Shown here: positions 11,581 through 20,648 of the stretch, piece by piece | How the letters are laid out: each line of letters begins with the position of its first letter | Numbering within the stretch: the stretch's first letter is position 1 | DNA from: Gonatopus flavifemur | Taxonomy: Eukaryota; Arthropoda; Insecta; Hymenoptera; Dryinidae | Assembly: GCA_018340375.1 (NCBI GenBank) | Contig: JAFFJZ010000004.1 | Location: 46,788,001-46,852,000 of the forward strand | Length of the DNA stretch: 64,000 bases | Direction: 5' to 3' | Made by a program: the position numbers and the translations under genes | Notes under the pieces: generated by a model | What the model was told of the DNA's origin: nothing | The model's input: only the letters and a program-made list of their open reading frames with translations | Database searches by the model: none

Positions 11581-11927
11581 CGATAGATGTTTTTTAATCG
11601 ATATGAATGTGTTTTCTGAATCGTGAATCCTCGCCTTTCTCTCGGAATTGAGCAATGAAACGTATCATGTTCTATAGGATTTGTCACAGGCTGTATAGAA
11701 TTTCATCGTAAATGTCCTATGGGAACATAAGATGTTACAGATATTTGAAATGAAATGCATATTTTTTCAGAGTAATTTGCGATTCCCACAGGACGTTTAC
11801 GATGAAATCCCATACAGCGTGTGATAAATTTCATGAAACATAATAACGTTTGATCGTTCAATTACAATAGGGAGACGAAAATTCACGATTCACGAACCAC
11901 ATTCAAAACTATGGGAAACAATCTACC
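11581..11927. repeat. Foldback repeat (about 350 bp)
   Basis: The arms pair over most of their length. The left arm contains TGAATCGTGAATCCTCGCC and TTTCATCGTAAATGTCC; the right arm contains their near reverse complements GGACGTTTACGATGAAATCC and CACGATTCACG. The loop lies around 11735-11775. No ORF and no certain target duplication. I interpret it as a MITE-type element. The rest of 10745-12207 shows nothing firm. Confidence 0.65.
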
Positions 11928-12207
11928 CTTTTTTCACGGGAAATTTTTAACACGGTACTTATGATGTCAGATAGAAACCAATTGGAAAGGACAAAAATAT
12001 CGCGTAAGGAAACAAATAGATTTCGAATGCGGTTTCTATCAAACAGGGTGAACCATCTTTTCATATGAACAATTTCCAATTGCTATTCTCATTTCAAAAA
12101 ATACAAGTACATGGTATCAATTCAGGGTTTCCACAATCCTTGGAAACCTGGGAATCTCCTAGAACCGTGATTTTTTAGATGAATCAACCTTATACTCTTT
12201 CCTGCAG

Positions 12208-12351
12208 GAAATTGAGGCACCAAACCTACGTCAAATTGATGAGTTCGAGTTTTCTCAAGATTTGCAGGAAATTTACGATGCTGTTAATAACTATGGGCTG
12301 GTAACTGTAACCGAGGGGCTCACTTTTGAATCTGAATGTCGGTCATTATAA
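12208..12351 (+). CDS. Probable 3'-terminal coding exon of an unidentified gene
   Basis: A textbook acceptor (CTCTTTCCTGCAG at 12195-12207) is followed by 47 open codons and TAA. The peptide begins EIEAPNLRQIDEFEFSQDL and includes DAVNNYGLVTVTEGLTFESE. It is acidic, has balanced codon use and no low complexity, unlike the AT-rich surroundings. The frame before the acceptor is closed, which supports a splice border there. I do not recognise the protein and could not find its preceding exon with confidence; the coding-like pieces at 10.2-10.7 kb are candidates. A mariner inserted 126 bp downstream of the stop may lie in the 3' UTR or just beyond the gene. Confidence 0.45.
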   Translation, partial: EIEAPNLRQIDEFEFSQDLQEIYDAVNNYGLVTVTEGLTFESECRSL

Positions 12352-12477
12352 CTAAATATTTATTCCGCCATATCCGCCTGTGAGATTCGGTATGGATTAC
12401 AAAATGCTGGTAACTGCAACTAAATCGTTCTCTCAATGCACCATTTGTATCAGACTAGTTCATCTCGGAGAAGTATA

Positions 12478-13771
12478 CGAGGGTGGATTGATAAGCTTCC
12501 GGCCTGACCAAGAGATGGCGCCACTAGGCCTACCTTGAGGTGGCGTTCTATAGTACCATCCTTAGATAGCTTGTAGCTATAGTTTCAGTCCGATCGCCAT
12601 GTTAGTTTAGTTTTGAGAGCACGCTGACCAAGACGCCTCTGTGTTTTTCGTAAAAATGGAAAAGCTGGAAAATCGTGCTGTCATCAAATACTTTTATTTG
12701 AAGGGGTTAACGCCGAAGGAAATTGAAGAAGAGATGGACTCAACACTGGGGACATCCTCCCCATCATATTCAACCGTTAAGCAGTGGGTTTCCGAGTTTA
12801 AAAAGGGTCGTGTGAGCACCTCTGATGAGCCTCGCTCAGGACGCCCCATTGAGGTCACAACTCCAGATATGATCGGAAAAATCCATCAAATAGTGCTGAA
12901 AGATCGCAGATTAAAAGTTCGTGAGATAGCTGAGACCTGTAAGATGTCATATGAACGTGTACAAAATATTCTGCACCAACATTTGTATATGGAAAAGCTC
13001 TGTGCAAGATGGGTGCCGCGTTTGCTAACAGTCGACCAAAAATTGATTCGAAAGAACATTTCTACCGCCAATTTGGCGTTGTATAAGCGTAATCCAAGCG
13101 AATTTTTGCGTCGATTCGTAACCGTTGACGAAACTTGGGTCCACCACTACACTCCTGAAACCAAAGAACAGTCTAAACAGTGGATTGGACCAGGGGAACC
13201 AACTCCAAAGAAGGCAAAAACAATTTTTTCGGCGAACAAGGTTATGGCTACTGTTTTTTGGGATGCAAGAGGTATCATATACATTGATTACCTTGAAAAG
13301 GGTAAAACTATCACTGGTCAATACTACGCAGACTTATTGCAACGTTTGAGCCACGAAGTGAAAATTAAACGACCTCATCTGGCGAAGAAAAAAATCTTGT
13401 TTCATCACGATAACGCACCAGCGCACACGTCAATCGTTGCGATGGCTAAAATCAACGATCTGAAGTTTGAATTAATGCCGCACCCTCCCTACTCTCCAGA
13501 CCTAGCCCCGAGTGACTATTATCTGTTTCCTAACCTCAAAAAATGGCTTGGCGGTAAGAGATTTGTGGACAATGAAGAAGTAATCGAAGCTGTAAATGGG
13601 TATTTTGAGGAGCTTGACGAATCAGTCTATAGAGATGGCATTACTAGACTAGAACACCGCTATGAGAAATGTATCAGCCTTGGAGGAGATTATGTTGAGA
13701 AATAAAAAAAAAAAAATTCTCAAAAACGTTGTTTTTCTTGGTCAGGCCGGAAACTTATCAATCCACCCTCG
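12478..13771 (+). mobile_element. mariner element, copy 2 (1294 bp, intact)
   Basis: Same terminal inverted repeats, length and orientation as the copy at 1865-3158, with TA target sites at 12476-12477 and 13772-13773. The two copies lie 10.6 kb apart as direct repeats and could recombine. Confidence 0.95.
12656..13705 (+). CDS. mariner transposase (DD34D), copy 2
   Basis: 349 residues from 12656 (MEKLEN), full length and without stops. Catalytic D158, D252 and D287 and the WVPRLL linker are intact, with the same 34-residue spacing as copy 1. It differs from copy 1 at about nine positions, for example [10 protein letters not shown] where copy 1 has [18 protein letters not shown] versus SANKNMAT, and [14 protein letters not shown] versus ADNGEVIEAVNRYF. 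Copy 2 has Ser in the QWVSEF linker where copy 1 has Pro, and Val before MATVFWD. From general mariner patterns copy 2 may be closer to the family consensus, which is an inference. Either may be active. Confidence 0.95.
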   Translation: MEKLENRAVIKYFYLKGLTPKEIEEEMDSTLGTSSPSYSTVKQWVSEFKKGRVSTSDEPRSGRPIEVTTPDMIGKIHQIVLKDRRLKVREIAETCKMSYERVQNILHQHLYMEKLCARWVPRLLTVDQKLIRKNISTANLALYKRNPSEFLRRFVTVDETWVHHYTPETKEQSKQWIGPGEPTPKKAKTIFSANKVMATVFWDARGIIYIDYLEKGKTITGQYYADLLQRLSHEVKIKRPHLAKKKILFHHDNAPAHTSIVAMAKINDLKFELMPHPPYSPDLAPSDYYLFPNLKKWLGGKRFVDNEEVIEAVNGYFEELDESVYRDGITRLEHRYEKCISLGGDYVEK

Positions 13772-14068
13772 TAGAAGCGAAATCATTAATTTATAACTCC
13801 TTTAGACTCAAAGACCATCAGAAAATTGTATTGATTACCACAACTATGAATATAACTTTGTTGAAGTATGAGGAGCTTACGAAACGTGGAAATCTGATTT
13901 TTATCAGTTCGCTCTTTCTGAATATACTCCGACCTCACGTTGATCATTCGAAAAACGTTTCATACATAACTTTTTCAATCATGGCACTGTGAGAGAATGA
14001 TGATTCATAATCCCAGGTACAGGTAACGCTGTTTAGAACCTCTTATCAAATTATGGGCACTAGTCTTG

Positions 14069-14229
14069 AGGAGATATCAGCACACAGGTGGCTCCATCTG
14101 GTGGTATTTTCTTTTTGACCAAAATACTCGAAGCTGAATGCATAAAAAGGTCTGACCATTCAGCTTTGAGCGGTTTGGTAAAAAAGTAAATGCCACCAGA
14201 GGGAGCCACCTATGCGTTGGTGTCCTCTC
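14069..14229. repeat. Foldback repeat (about 160 bp)
   Basis: Inverted halves: GAGGAGATATCAGCACACAG with GTGGCTCCATCTGGTGG on the left, and CCACCAGAGGGAGCCACCTA with TGGTGTCCTCTC on the right. The inner arms also pair around AAGCTGAATG / CATTCAGCTTT. No ORF. A small MITE or hairpin. Confidence 0.7.
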
Positions 14230-14518
14230 AAAAAAGACGGAGGGAAAATCATCACAGTGTTAGCTAAGATTAGTCGAGGGAACGACTGTCTGAATGCTTC
14301 CAGTTTTTTTCTTCTTCTTGGTCAGAATGGAATAAATTCTCTTGAAGGTATATAACTCTCATGGAGGAAAAAATTGGAGGAGTTTAGGAAGTTTCAGGGC
14401 CCCATTACTCATTGACACGGCTCTGAGTTCACAATTACGAACTAACATCTCCCCTTCACATTATATTTGATCGTTGATTTGTATGAATAGCATATTTATC
14501 ATGACTTTTAAAAATGGC

Positions 14519-14602
14519 GGCGTAGCTCAGGTTGATAGGTCGTTAGGTTAGTGTTAGGTCGCGTTTGGATTTTGTAGGGTTCGAAACCAATCAGCTACGC
14601 CA
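14519..14602 (+). other. tRNA-like sequence with pol III A and B boxes
   Basis: The ends form a perfect 7-bp acceptor-like stem (GGCGTAG with CTACGCC, then A). An A-box-like TAGCTCAGGTTG follows the 5' strand, and a perfect B box (GGTTCGAAACC) lies near the 3' end. The D, anticodon and T arms do not fold into a normal cloverleaf and the length is 84 nt, so a working tRNA is unlikely. A tRNA pseudogene or the head of a tRNA-derived SINE is more plausible. tRNAscan-SE would test this. Confidence 0.35.
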
Positions 14603-15110
14603 AAATTTTTTTCCGGAGATGTACGTGGTAGATATCTGTTGAATGTTTGTGTTTGTCGGCTTGCAACGTGATATAACTTCCGAAGTACGACACGCGGATT
14701 CAACAATAATACGAATTGGAGGAGAATATTTTTTTTTCTAATTCAAATCAGTACTACCAAGTTGATAATATATTGACTCATGTTAATTAATTTTAATGAA
14801 ATCTTTTTCATCACGGAGAAATTCGACATATTTCAGAAATATTCGTTTTCATATTAAATACTTGAGTTCATCATTCCTTGTATTTCATTCATCTTATTAC
14901 AAAATTTATCTCAAAACCTAATATTGTCCTTCCCATTCGACATTATTGATCAATTGTTTGCGTTCATGAATAATCAGTAAATTTCGTTTCTAATTTTTGG
15001 AAAAGTATCACATGTACATTATAACTCCATGTATGTGTGAGTATGCTACGATTGTTTGTGGTGGTCCATATATCCCATATAGTGTTGTGTGTAAATTTTA
15101 GTTCGCGGCC

Positions 15111-16360
15111 ATGCGTCAGGTAGCGCTGCAGTACGTGTTTTTCAAGTTTCTGCTAGAGCTTGGGTACCCTGGAATCTGGTTGTGGCAACCAGACGAAATG
15201 GTCAGAGACAAAATCAAGTACATCGCCTGGTTATGGGAACCAGATTTATCTCTGAGTGTAGTAAAGAACCATTATGTTCCCCTAGTGAATCCTGAAGTAA
15301 TACAAAATGCAGAACAATATCACTATAATCCAATAATTTCTCTAAGCCCCATACAAATTTCTCTAATAATAGCAAAGACACTGGAATTGGGAACAATCAG
15401 TGAAACAATAGAATCAACAAGTATGAAGCATCTCAAAGACTCAAGTGACAGTTCTCTGTTAACATTAGAACAAAATTTAGAAGAAATAGGCACTCACACT
15501 CGAACCAGACAAAAACAATCGAAATCTGATCGGGATACAGATTATCTCAATTGTTTGTGGTTTCTTAGGGGTGTGCGGGTACCCGAGTCATCGGGTTTTC
15601 ATCGGGTCGGGTCGGGTCGGGTACCCGTCGGGTCGGGTTTTTCAATTACCCGAGTTTTTCGGGTACCCGATTACATTCGGATAATTCAAATATAGCGAAC
15701 GTTTTTCTCAGCAGGAAATATTGTGACAGCAACTCGATCAAGATTACTGACAAAACATGTGGAAGAGTTGTGCTCCCTCCATTCAAATTTAAAAATATGA
15801 AAAAAAAATGATATTTATAAGAAGAATATTTATTTCCATTGATATTCAAGATTCTATATTGTGGTTACTAAATAAGAAAATAGATAATATATTATTTATG
15901 AGATATAAATGTGATTATATTTTTTAATTGAATTAAAAAATAAATATGAACATTCCATGAAGCAATTTGGAGATTTCTTAATGCGCTGCATAATCAATTA
16001 CATGGAGTAACAACCCTAATAGACTTGTAGTGAATATGGCATTCTTCATATTAGAATTGAATTCATATGAAATCCCCTTATTCCTACAATCGCTCAAGAC
16101 AATTTGTCTTCAAAATATCAACGGCAATGGCAACTTCGAATAGAAGTTGAAAATATTAAATTCAAGCGATTTTATTATATTCGGGTACCCGACTTGGAAA
16201 ACCCGATTTAATCGAGTACCCGACCCGACCCGACCCGAAAAGAAATACAAATACCCGAACCCGACCCGACCCGATAAAAAGTGCTACCCGCACACCCCTA
16301 TGGTTTCTCATATCTGTTCAGAGCTTCAATCTGGAGAATCATAATCGCTCTTGTGATTGA
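15111..16360 (+). pseudogene. Hypothetical ORF split by a hAT MITE
   Basis: An ATG at 15111 opens a frame (MRQVALQYVFFKFLLELGYP and on) of about 151 codons that runs into a MITE at 15566. Ignoring the MITE and one copy of its 8-bp target duplication, the frame continues from 16309 for about 17 codons to TGA at 16358-16360, so the element seems to have landed in a coding exon. The protein has an aromatic N-terminus, a Trp-rich segment (KYIAWLWEPDLSL) and a polar, Ser/Glu-rich C-terminal part with THTRTRQKQSKSDRD. I do not recognise it. It may be an upstream part of the RRM/F-box locus that starts at 16379, or an independent gene. The present ORF ends in 43 codons translated from the MITE. Confidence 0.4.
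15566..16300. mobile_element. hAT-type MITE (735 bp) with 8-bp target duplication
   Basis: The ends are TAGGGGTGTGCGGGTA and its exact reverse complement TACCCGCACACCCCTA. The flanks are a perfect 8-bp duplication, TGGTTTCT, at 15558-15565 and 16301-16308; eight bases is the hAT hallmark. Subterminal regions on both sides hold repeated GGGTCGGGTCGGG / CCCGACCCGACCC blocks in inverted orientation, likely transposase-binding repeats. No transposase gene inside, so it would need one in trans. Confidence 0.92.
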
Positions 16361-16378
16361 ACAATCATTATGCTGTAG

Positions 16379-16549
16379 GAAGCCTTGGAATCCGAAGAAT
16401 TAGACCCGAAGGACCAAGCTCGCTGCGAGGAGGTGAGAATCGGGATACAGGAAGCCAAAGTAGAGCCTCAACCAGCGGGGAGAGCCATTGCCGGAGGATT
16501 TCTGAACAACCTAGATCTGAATAATTTGAAAATTCATATCTCACTTTAA
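16379..16549 (+). CDS. Coding-like exon upstream of the RRM gene
   Basis: An acceptor-like TATGCTGTAG ends at 16378 and is followed by 56 open codons before TAA at 16547-16549. The peptide is acidic and rich in Glu, Asp and Ala (EALESEELDPKDQARCEEV, then AKVEPQPAGRAIAGGFLNNL), quite unlike the flanking AT-rich DNA. The coding signal fades after about 16530, so a donor may lie there. A further acceptor (GATTCGTAG) precedes the RRM start codon region at 16617. I read this as an exon of the same locus as the RRM protein, but the exon chain is not proven. Confidence 0.35.
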   Translation, partial: EALESEELDPKDQARCEEVRIGIQEAKVEPQPAGRAIAGGFLNNLDLNNLKIHISL

Positions 16550-16626
16550 AAATTGAAATCTTCTTGAATATCTTCTTTTGAAAACAAGCATAGCTAATTT
16601 GCACTTCGATTCGTAGATCAAGAAAT

Positions 16627-16941
16627 ATGGAGCCCGGAAAGGAACAGGGAGAACGTTTGTATGTGGGAAGACTGGCCTTTGGAGTCAAAGAACAAGACCT
16701 AATGGCCATGTTCAAGGACTTTGGAGCGTGGGAAGCAAGAGGCTCCTTCAAGAAGCAAAGGGGGTCAAAGAAGGCGTTTGTGTGTTCTCTTGCCTCGGAA
16801 GAACGAAATGGGGCGTTGGCTTGGGCGCAGACACAGGAGCTGGTCTTATACAAGCGGAAGCTGGTCGTGGAGGCTGCAGATCCGTGGTATCGAGGGAGAT
16901 TCAGAGGAAGAGATCAAGGCGCAACCCAGGAGACCCGATGA
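16627..16941 (+). CDS. RRM-domain RNA-binding protein (104 aa)
   Basis: A compact RNA recognition motif fills most of the protein. RNP2 is LYVGRL (residues 11-16), followed by EQDLMAMFKDFGAWEA, where helix 1 meets strand 2. An RNP1-like strand is KKAFVCSLAS, then a helix (NGALAWAQTQE) and a last strand (YKRKLVVEA). It ends in a short basic Arg/Gly-rich tail (RGRFRGRDQGATQETR). RNP1 lacks one of the usual aromatic residues, so binding may be weak. The stop (TGA at 16939-16941) overlaps the ATG at 16938 of the F-box frame as ATGA. It could be a free-standing RRM protein, or the N-terminal part of an RRM/F-box fusion broken by a frameshift. Confidence 0.6.
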   Translation: MEPGKEQGERLYVGRLAFGVKEQDLMAMFKDFGAWEARGSFKKQRGSKKAFVCSLASEERNGALAWAQTQELVLYKRKLVVEAADPWYRGRFRGRDQGATQETR

Positions 16942-18177
16942 CATCTGGAGGGCAGAATGAGCCAAAACACCCATCGCCACTACCACGAAGCAATGGTCGT
17001 GAACTGGTCTCGGCCTGTGAAGCCAACGACTTACCAATCGAGCTGTTGGGGAGGATATTTAGTTACCTGACGTACGAGGACCGATCCAGAGGGCAGGGTT
17101 GGTCTGCCACAGGGGGAGATTGGGGAGTTTTGATTCCCATCGGAATGATCGACATTGACCTGACCGATTGGCGAAGTCGCAATATTTGGAACATCTATTC
17201 GTCCCAGGTGCGTGGAGTTGCTAAACGCTCCCCAAATCTGGGAGCTCTGAGAATCACAGACCCTCAGAAGAGTGAGTACATCAAACCACAAGTGCTCACC
17301 ATCGTAGCCAGGCTGTGCCCTGGCCACAAAATCATAAATACCACCGGAACTATCATCAGGCCAGGATTCCTGGACAGACCGGCTGAAGGAATCGGGAGTC
17401 TGACCAGCATGAAAGTGGGACGTTGCCGCGGACCAATGGATCCCGCACTAGGGAAGATAATAACAAAGAACCCGGGAATCACCATCATACACATGACCGA
17501 CAATGATATCACAGGCCGGGCGTTGAAACGCATGGGACGCGAGTTGGACTCCCTCCTGTTTGCGCGTTGCAACATATCACGATCTGAAAGTCTGGCAATA
17601 CTGTTCCCCAAGGCGAAGGGACTCAATCGCCCCGGGATTAGGGACTGCAGAAAGCTAAGAGATCAACAGGCACTGGGAGCACTCCTGGAGAACAAAATTT
17701 CGGATGGAACGGTGCAAACTATCAAGTTTCACCTATGTAATTTCACCATCCCCCTACCAACGGGAGACTGCACCTTCTCTCCCTTGAGTGTACAAGAATC
17801 TCCTATGCTTACATCTAACATTTTGCGGATGGGTCAACTCCAGTGTCGTGATGGAAATCGGAAGAGAGCTACGCCTCCTCAAAGAACTGAACCTATCTGG
17901 ATGCACGAATATACAGGGAGAACGGAGCTTAGACGATCTAGCGCACCTGAAAAGATTACGAGTGCTGAACATAAACAACGTGCATTCGGGCGTGGATGGC
18001 CATTGTCTGTGAGGGTTCACCAGTTTGGAGAGCGTTGAATGCCAGGACAACCACGGTATCATTGACGAGGACGTGATCGCACTTCTGCAGCAAAACACAA
18101 ATCTGAAATACCTGGATCTCGAGGGGTGCACAGCGCTAGGACGGCCATTGGTCGACTGTGCAACCAAATTCTTATAG
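16938..18177 (+). pseudogene. F-box / leucine-rich-repeat protein, frameshifted
   Basis: F-box proteins recruit substrates to SCF ubiquitin ligases through Skp1. From the ATG at 16938 the frame gives an F-box (LPIELLGRIFSYLTYEDR, about residues 34-51) followed by a long LRR-like region with repeats such as SPNLGALRI, PGITIIHMTDNDI and ESLAILFPKAKGLNRPGI. Near 17780 the coding frame shifts. The next frame carries clearer LRRs (LLKELNLSGCTNI and LAHLKRLRVLNINNVH) and meets a TGA at 18010-18012. The same frame then resumes with FTSLESVECQ and TNLKYLDLEGCTAL to TAG at 18175-18177. One frameshift plus one stop suggests a pseudogene, unless the assembly is wrong. No introns are visible, so it could be a retrocopy. 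Remnants of coding-like sequence continue toward 18360. Confidence 0.6.
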
Positions 18178-18610
18178 ATAAGAGACCTGAGCATAGTTTG
18201 CTAAGAGTTGAAGGGAATGGAAAAATTAGGTTATAAATTGGGAAAATTGAGCGATTCATATTGATCCGGTTCCGAAAGATACCTCTGAATAACTTTGATC
18301 AATGTGAAAGGTGATTGATCTCTCCGGAATGATCGATGAACGTGCTTGGAACTTTCTTTCCTCCTCAAGGTAATTGATCCATTAACTACATCCATACGGT
18401 AAATCTTATTACTATCAATAATCGAAACTGAAGGATAGGATAGAAGGGAGAATAATACACCATTGTTTTTCTGAAAGGATGACCATCTTGATCGATGTGA
18501 GACCATTTCTGAACCCTTTTGTCAAGATAGATTGATCAATTGGTTCCTAGTAATTCATAGTGATGATGGTGAATAATCCTCTCCATGTTGAATGTGAACT
18601 CATATATATA
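18178..18610. other. Spacer with possible remnants of the F-box/LRR gene
   Basis: A short stretch near 18308-18362 reads VIDLSGMIDERAWNFLSSSR on the plus strand before a GTAATT donor-like site, reminiscent of an LRR unit. Otherwise nothing is supported. Confidence 0.3.
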
Positions 18611-20644
18611 CAGGGCGTCCCATTTGAAACAGGGCAGCTGAATAACTCTTCAGGGAATGGAGGGGGAAAAAAATTGTTCAGTACAAGTTGTAGGGTTCGA
18701 AGGGAGCCATAAGATGGTGACCTTGAATTTGACCTTGAGGTCAATTTTGAGCATAATTGATGGTCAAAGTATGTTTTTTCAGAAGGAAAACCCTACGTTC
18801 GACCTCAGAAATGGAAAGAGCGGAAAATTTTACGTCCGAATATGTTGACATATCAGATCATTTAGAGGTCATTTGAAGGTCAAAAAACCATTTTCTATGG
18901 ATTTTCACGGAAAAGCCTCAAACGTGTTGTTTCTCTGACCAAAGTTATCAAAGTTAAAGTGAAACCCCACGTTTCGACCTTGAATTCGACCTTGAGAACG
19001 ATAATGAATGCCAAATTTGAAACAATAATTAAAAAATTATTTATTTCTCCAGTTCGTCGTTTTATAATTACAGATGGCACAAATCCGTTGACGGGTAAAA
19101 CACACTTATTGCAGGAGATGTTCGAATTGACCGCCATTTACTTCAATACATAACTCCAGCCGGCGTCGAAAGTTTCCAAGAACAGATTGAAAAACTTCTG
19201 CACGAATATTCGCAATTGCGTATCTGATGCGTTGTTGTAGATCCACAGGTGTTGTTGGTCGGTTGGTATAAACGACATTTTTTACGTCACCCCACAAATA
19301 AAAATCTAGATGGGTGAGATCAGGAGATCTTGCCGGCCACAGTACAAATCCACCTCGACCAATCAAACGATTGGGGAAAAGGATATTTAGATAATCCCTC
19401 ACACATCGAGCAAAGTGTGGTGGTGCACCGTCTTGCTGATACCACGTCCTCTGCCTAGTTGCTGATGTCACATCTTCCATGAGAACTGGTAATTCATTCT
19501 GTAAAAACTGTAGATAATTAGGACCGTTAACAGTTCCATCAAAAAAATACGGCCCAATAACTTGATTGTCTAGAATTCCACACCAAACATTTATACTCCA
19601 CCGATGCTGATGATCAACTTGTTGAGTCCAGTGCGGGTTTTGCGCTGACCAATGGTGGCTATTGTGACGATTTAACAAGCCAGTACTTTGAAACGTTGAT
19701 TCATCACTGAAAAGAACATATCGAAAGAAATCGGGCGCTTCGTTCAACCTCTGTAAAGCCCAATGGCAAAAGTTAACCCGATTCTGCATATCTTGTTGAG
19801 ATAATTCTTGGGTCAGTGTGATGTGGTACGGATGATATTGAGCAGCTTGTAGAATTCTGTGTGCCGTACTGCGTGGAATACCCAAATCGCGTTCAATATC
19901 ACGTAAACTAACATGAGGATTCATGTGTATTATTGCTAAAACAGCAACGCATCGAGGGTCGTTAAAGTTGAAACCTTGATTGTTTCGGCGTTGACCAATC
20001 CTTCCTTGTCGACAATTTCTTTCAACTTGGCGAATGACTTCTGGAGAAGGATGATGCTGCCGATCTCCAAACCGCTCTCTGTACAATCGTGACGCTCTTT
20101 GATACACTCCGCGACACTCACCCAAGATCATTAAAATATCAACACATTCGTTAGGTGAATAAACCATTTTGAACCCGCACTTACACCGGAAACGATGAAA
20201 ACTTCTTAATGATCATTTTCGTACTGATATGAAGAATAAACTCTGAAGGTTAGTTCTGTTTACTTTCAATTCAAGGTCGAAACGTGAGGTTTCACTTTAA
20301 CTTTAATAACTTTGGTCAGAGAAACAACTCGTTTGAGGCTTTCCCGTGAAAATCCATAGAAAATGGTTTTTTGACCTTCAAATGACCTCTCAATGACCTG
20401 ATATGTTAACATATTCGGACGTAAAATTTTCCGTTCTTTCCATTTCTGAGGTCGAACGTATGGTTTTCCGTTTGAAAAAACATACTTGGAGCATCAATTA
20501 TGCTCAAAATTGACCACAAGGTCAAATTCAAGGTCACCATCTTATGGCCCCCTTCGAACCCTACAACTTTTATCCGAACAATTTTTCTCCCCCTCCATTC
20601 CCTGAAGAGTTATTCAGCTGTCCTGTTTCAAATGGGACGCCCTG
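18611..20644 (-). mobile_element. Tc1/mariner-superfamily element A with about 380-bp inverted repeats
   Basis: The ends read CAGGGCGTCCCATTTGAAAC and its reverse complement, flanked by TA on both sides (18609-18610 and 20645-20646). Long, slightly diverged inverted repeats span about 18611-18991 and 20264-20644 and are full of TGACCTT / AAGGTCA-type words. One intact transposase gene lies between them. The next element (B) begins only four bases away (TATA). Confidence 0.93.
19106..20167 (-). CDS. Transposase of element A (DD41D type), intact
   Basis: 353 residues, no stops. The N-terminal half has helix-turn-helix DNA-binding regions (about residues 5-115, including HVSLRDIERDLGIPRSTAHR). 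The catalytic core shows D155 in FSDESTF, D246 in WYQQDGAPPHF and D288 in SPDLTHLDFYLWG. That leaves 41 residues between the last two Asp, against 34 in classical mariners and 34 with Glu in Tc1. Typical DDE landmarks RHNSHHW, NVWCGI and IGPYFFDG lie between. Spacing of 41 is reported for rosa/visitor-type IS630-Tc1-mariner families, so I place it near those by inference. The start at 20167 (MVYSPNE) is the first Met and fits homologous starts. All catalytic residues are present, so it may be functional. Confidence 0.92.
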   Translation of the reverse strand: MVYSPNECVDILMILGECRGVYQRASRLYRERFGDRQHHPSPEVIRQVERNCRQGRIGQRRNNQGFNFNDPRCVAVLAIIHMNPHVSLRDIERDLGIPRSTAHRILQAAQYHPYHITLTQELSQQDMQNRVNFCHWALQRLNEAPDFFRYVLFSDESTFQSTGLLNRHNSHHWSAQNPHWTQQVDHQHRWSINVWCGILDNQVIGPYFFDGTVNGPNYLQFLQNELPVLMEDVTSATRQRTWYQQDGAPPHFARCVRDYLNILFPNRLIGRGGFVLWPARSPDLTHLDFYLWGDVKNVVYTNRPTTPVDLQQRIRYAIANIRAEVFQSVLGNFRRRLELCIEVNGGQFEHLLQ

Positions 20645-20648
20645 TATA

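Larger units (their letters stand above)
13774..15110. other. No protein gene seen; holds a foldback and a tRNA-like sequence
   Basis: AT-rich spacer. Apart from the foldback at 14069-14229 and the tRNA-like sequence at 14519-14602, both listed, I see no supported feature. The 87-codon frame at 13729-13992 runs through the mariner terminal repeat and is not credible. Confidence 0.5.

Noticed and set aside
14519..14602. A functional tRNA gene
   Set aside because: Only the acceptor-like stem and B box fit; the D, anticodon and T arms do not fold.
16368..16853. 161-codon minus-strand ORF across the RRM gene
   Set aside because: It is the complement of the plus-strand RRM and exon sequence, which has clear RNP motifs.
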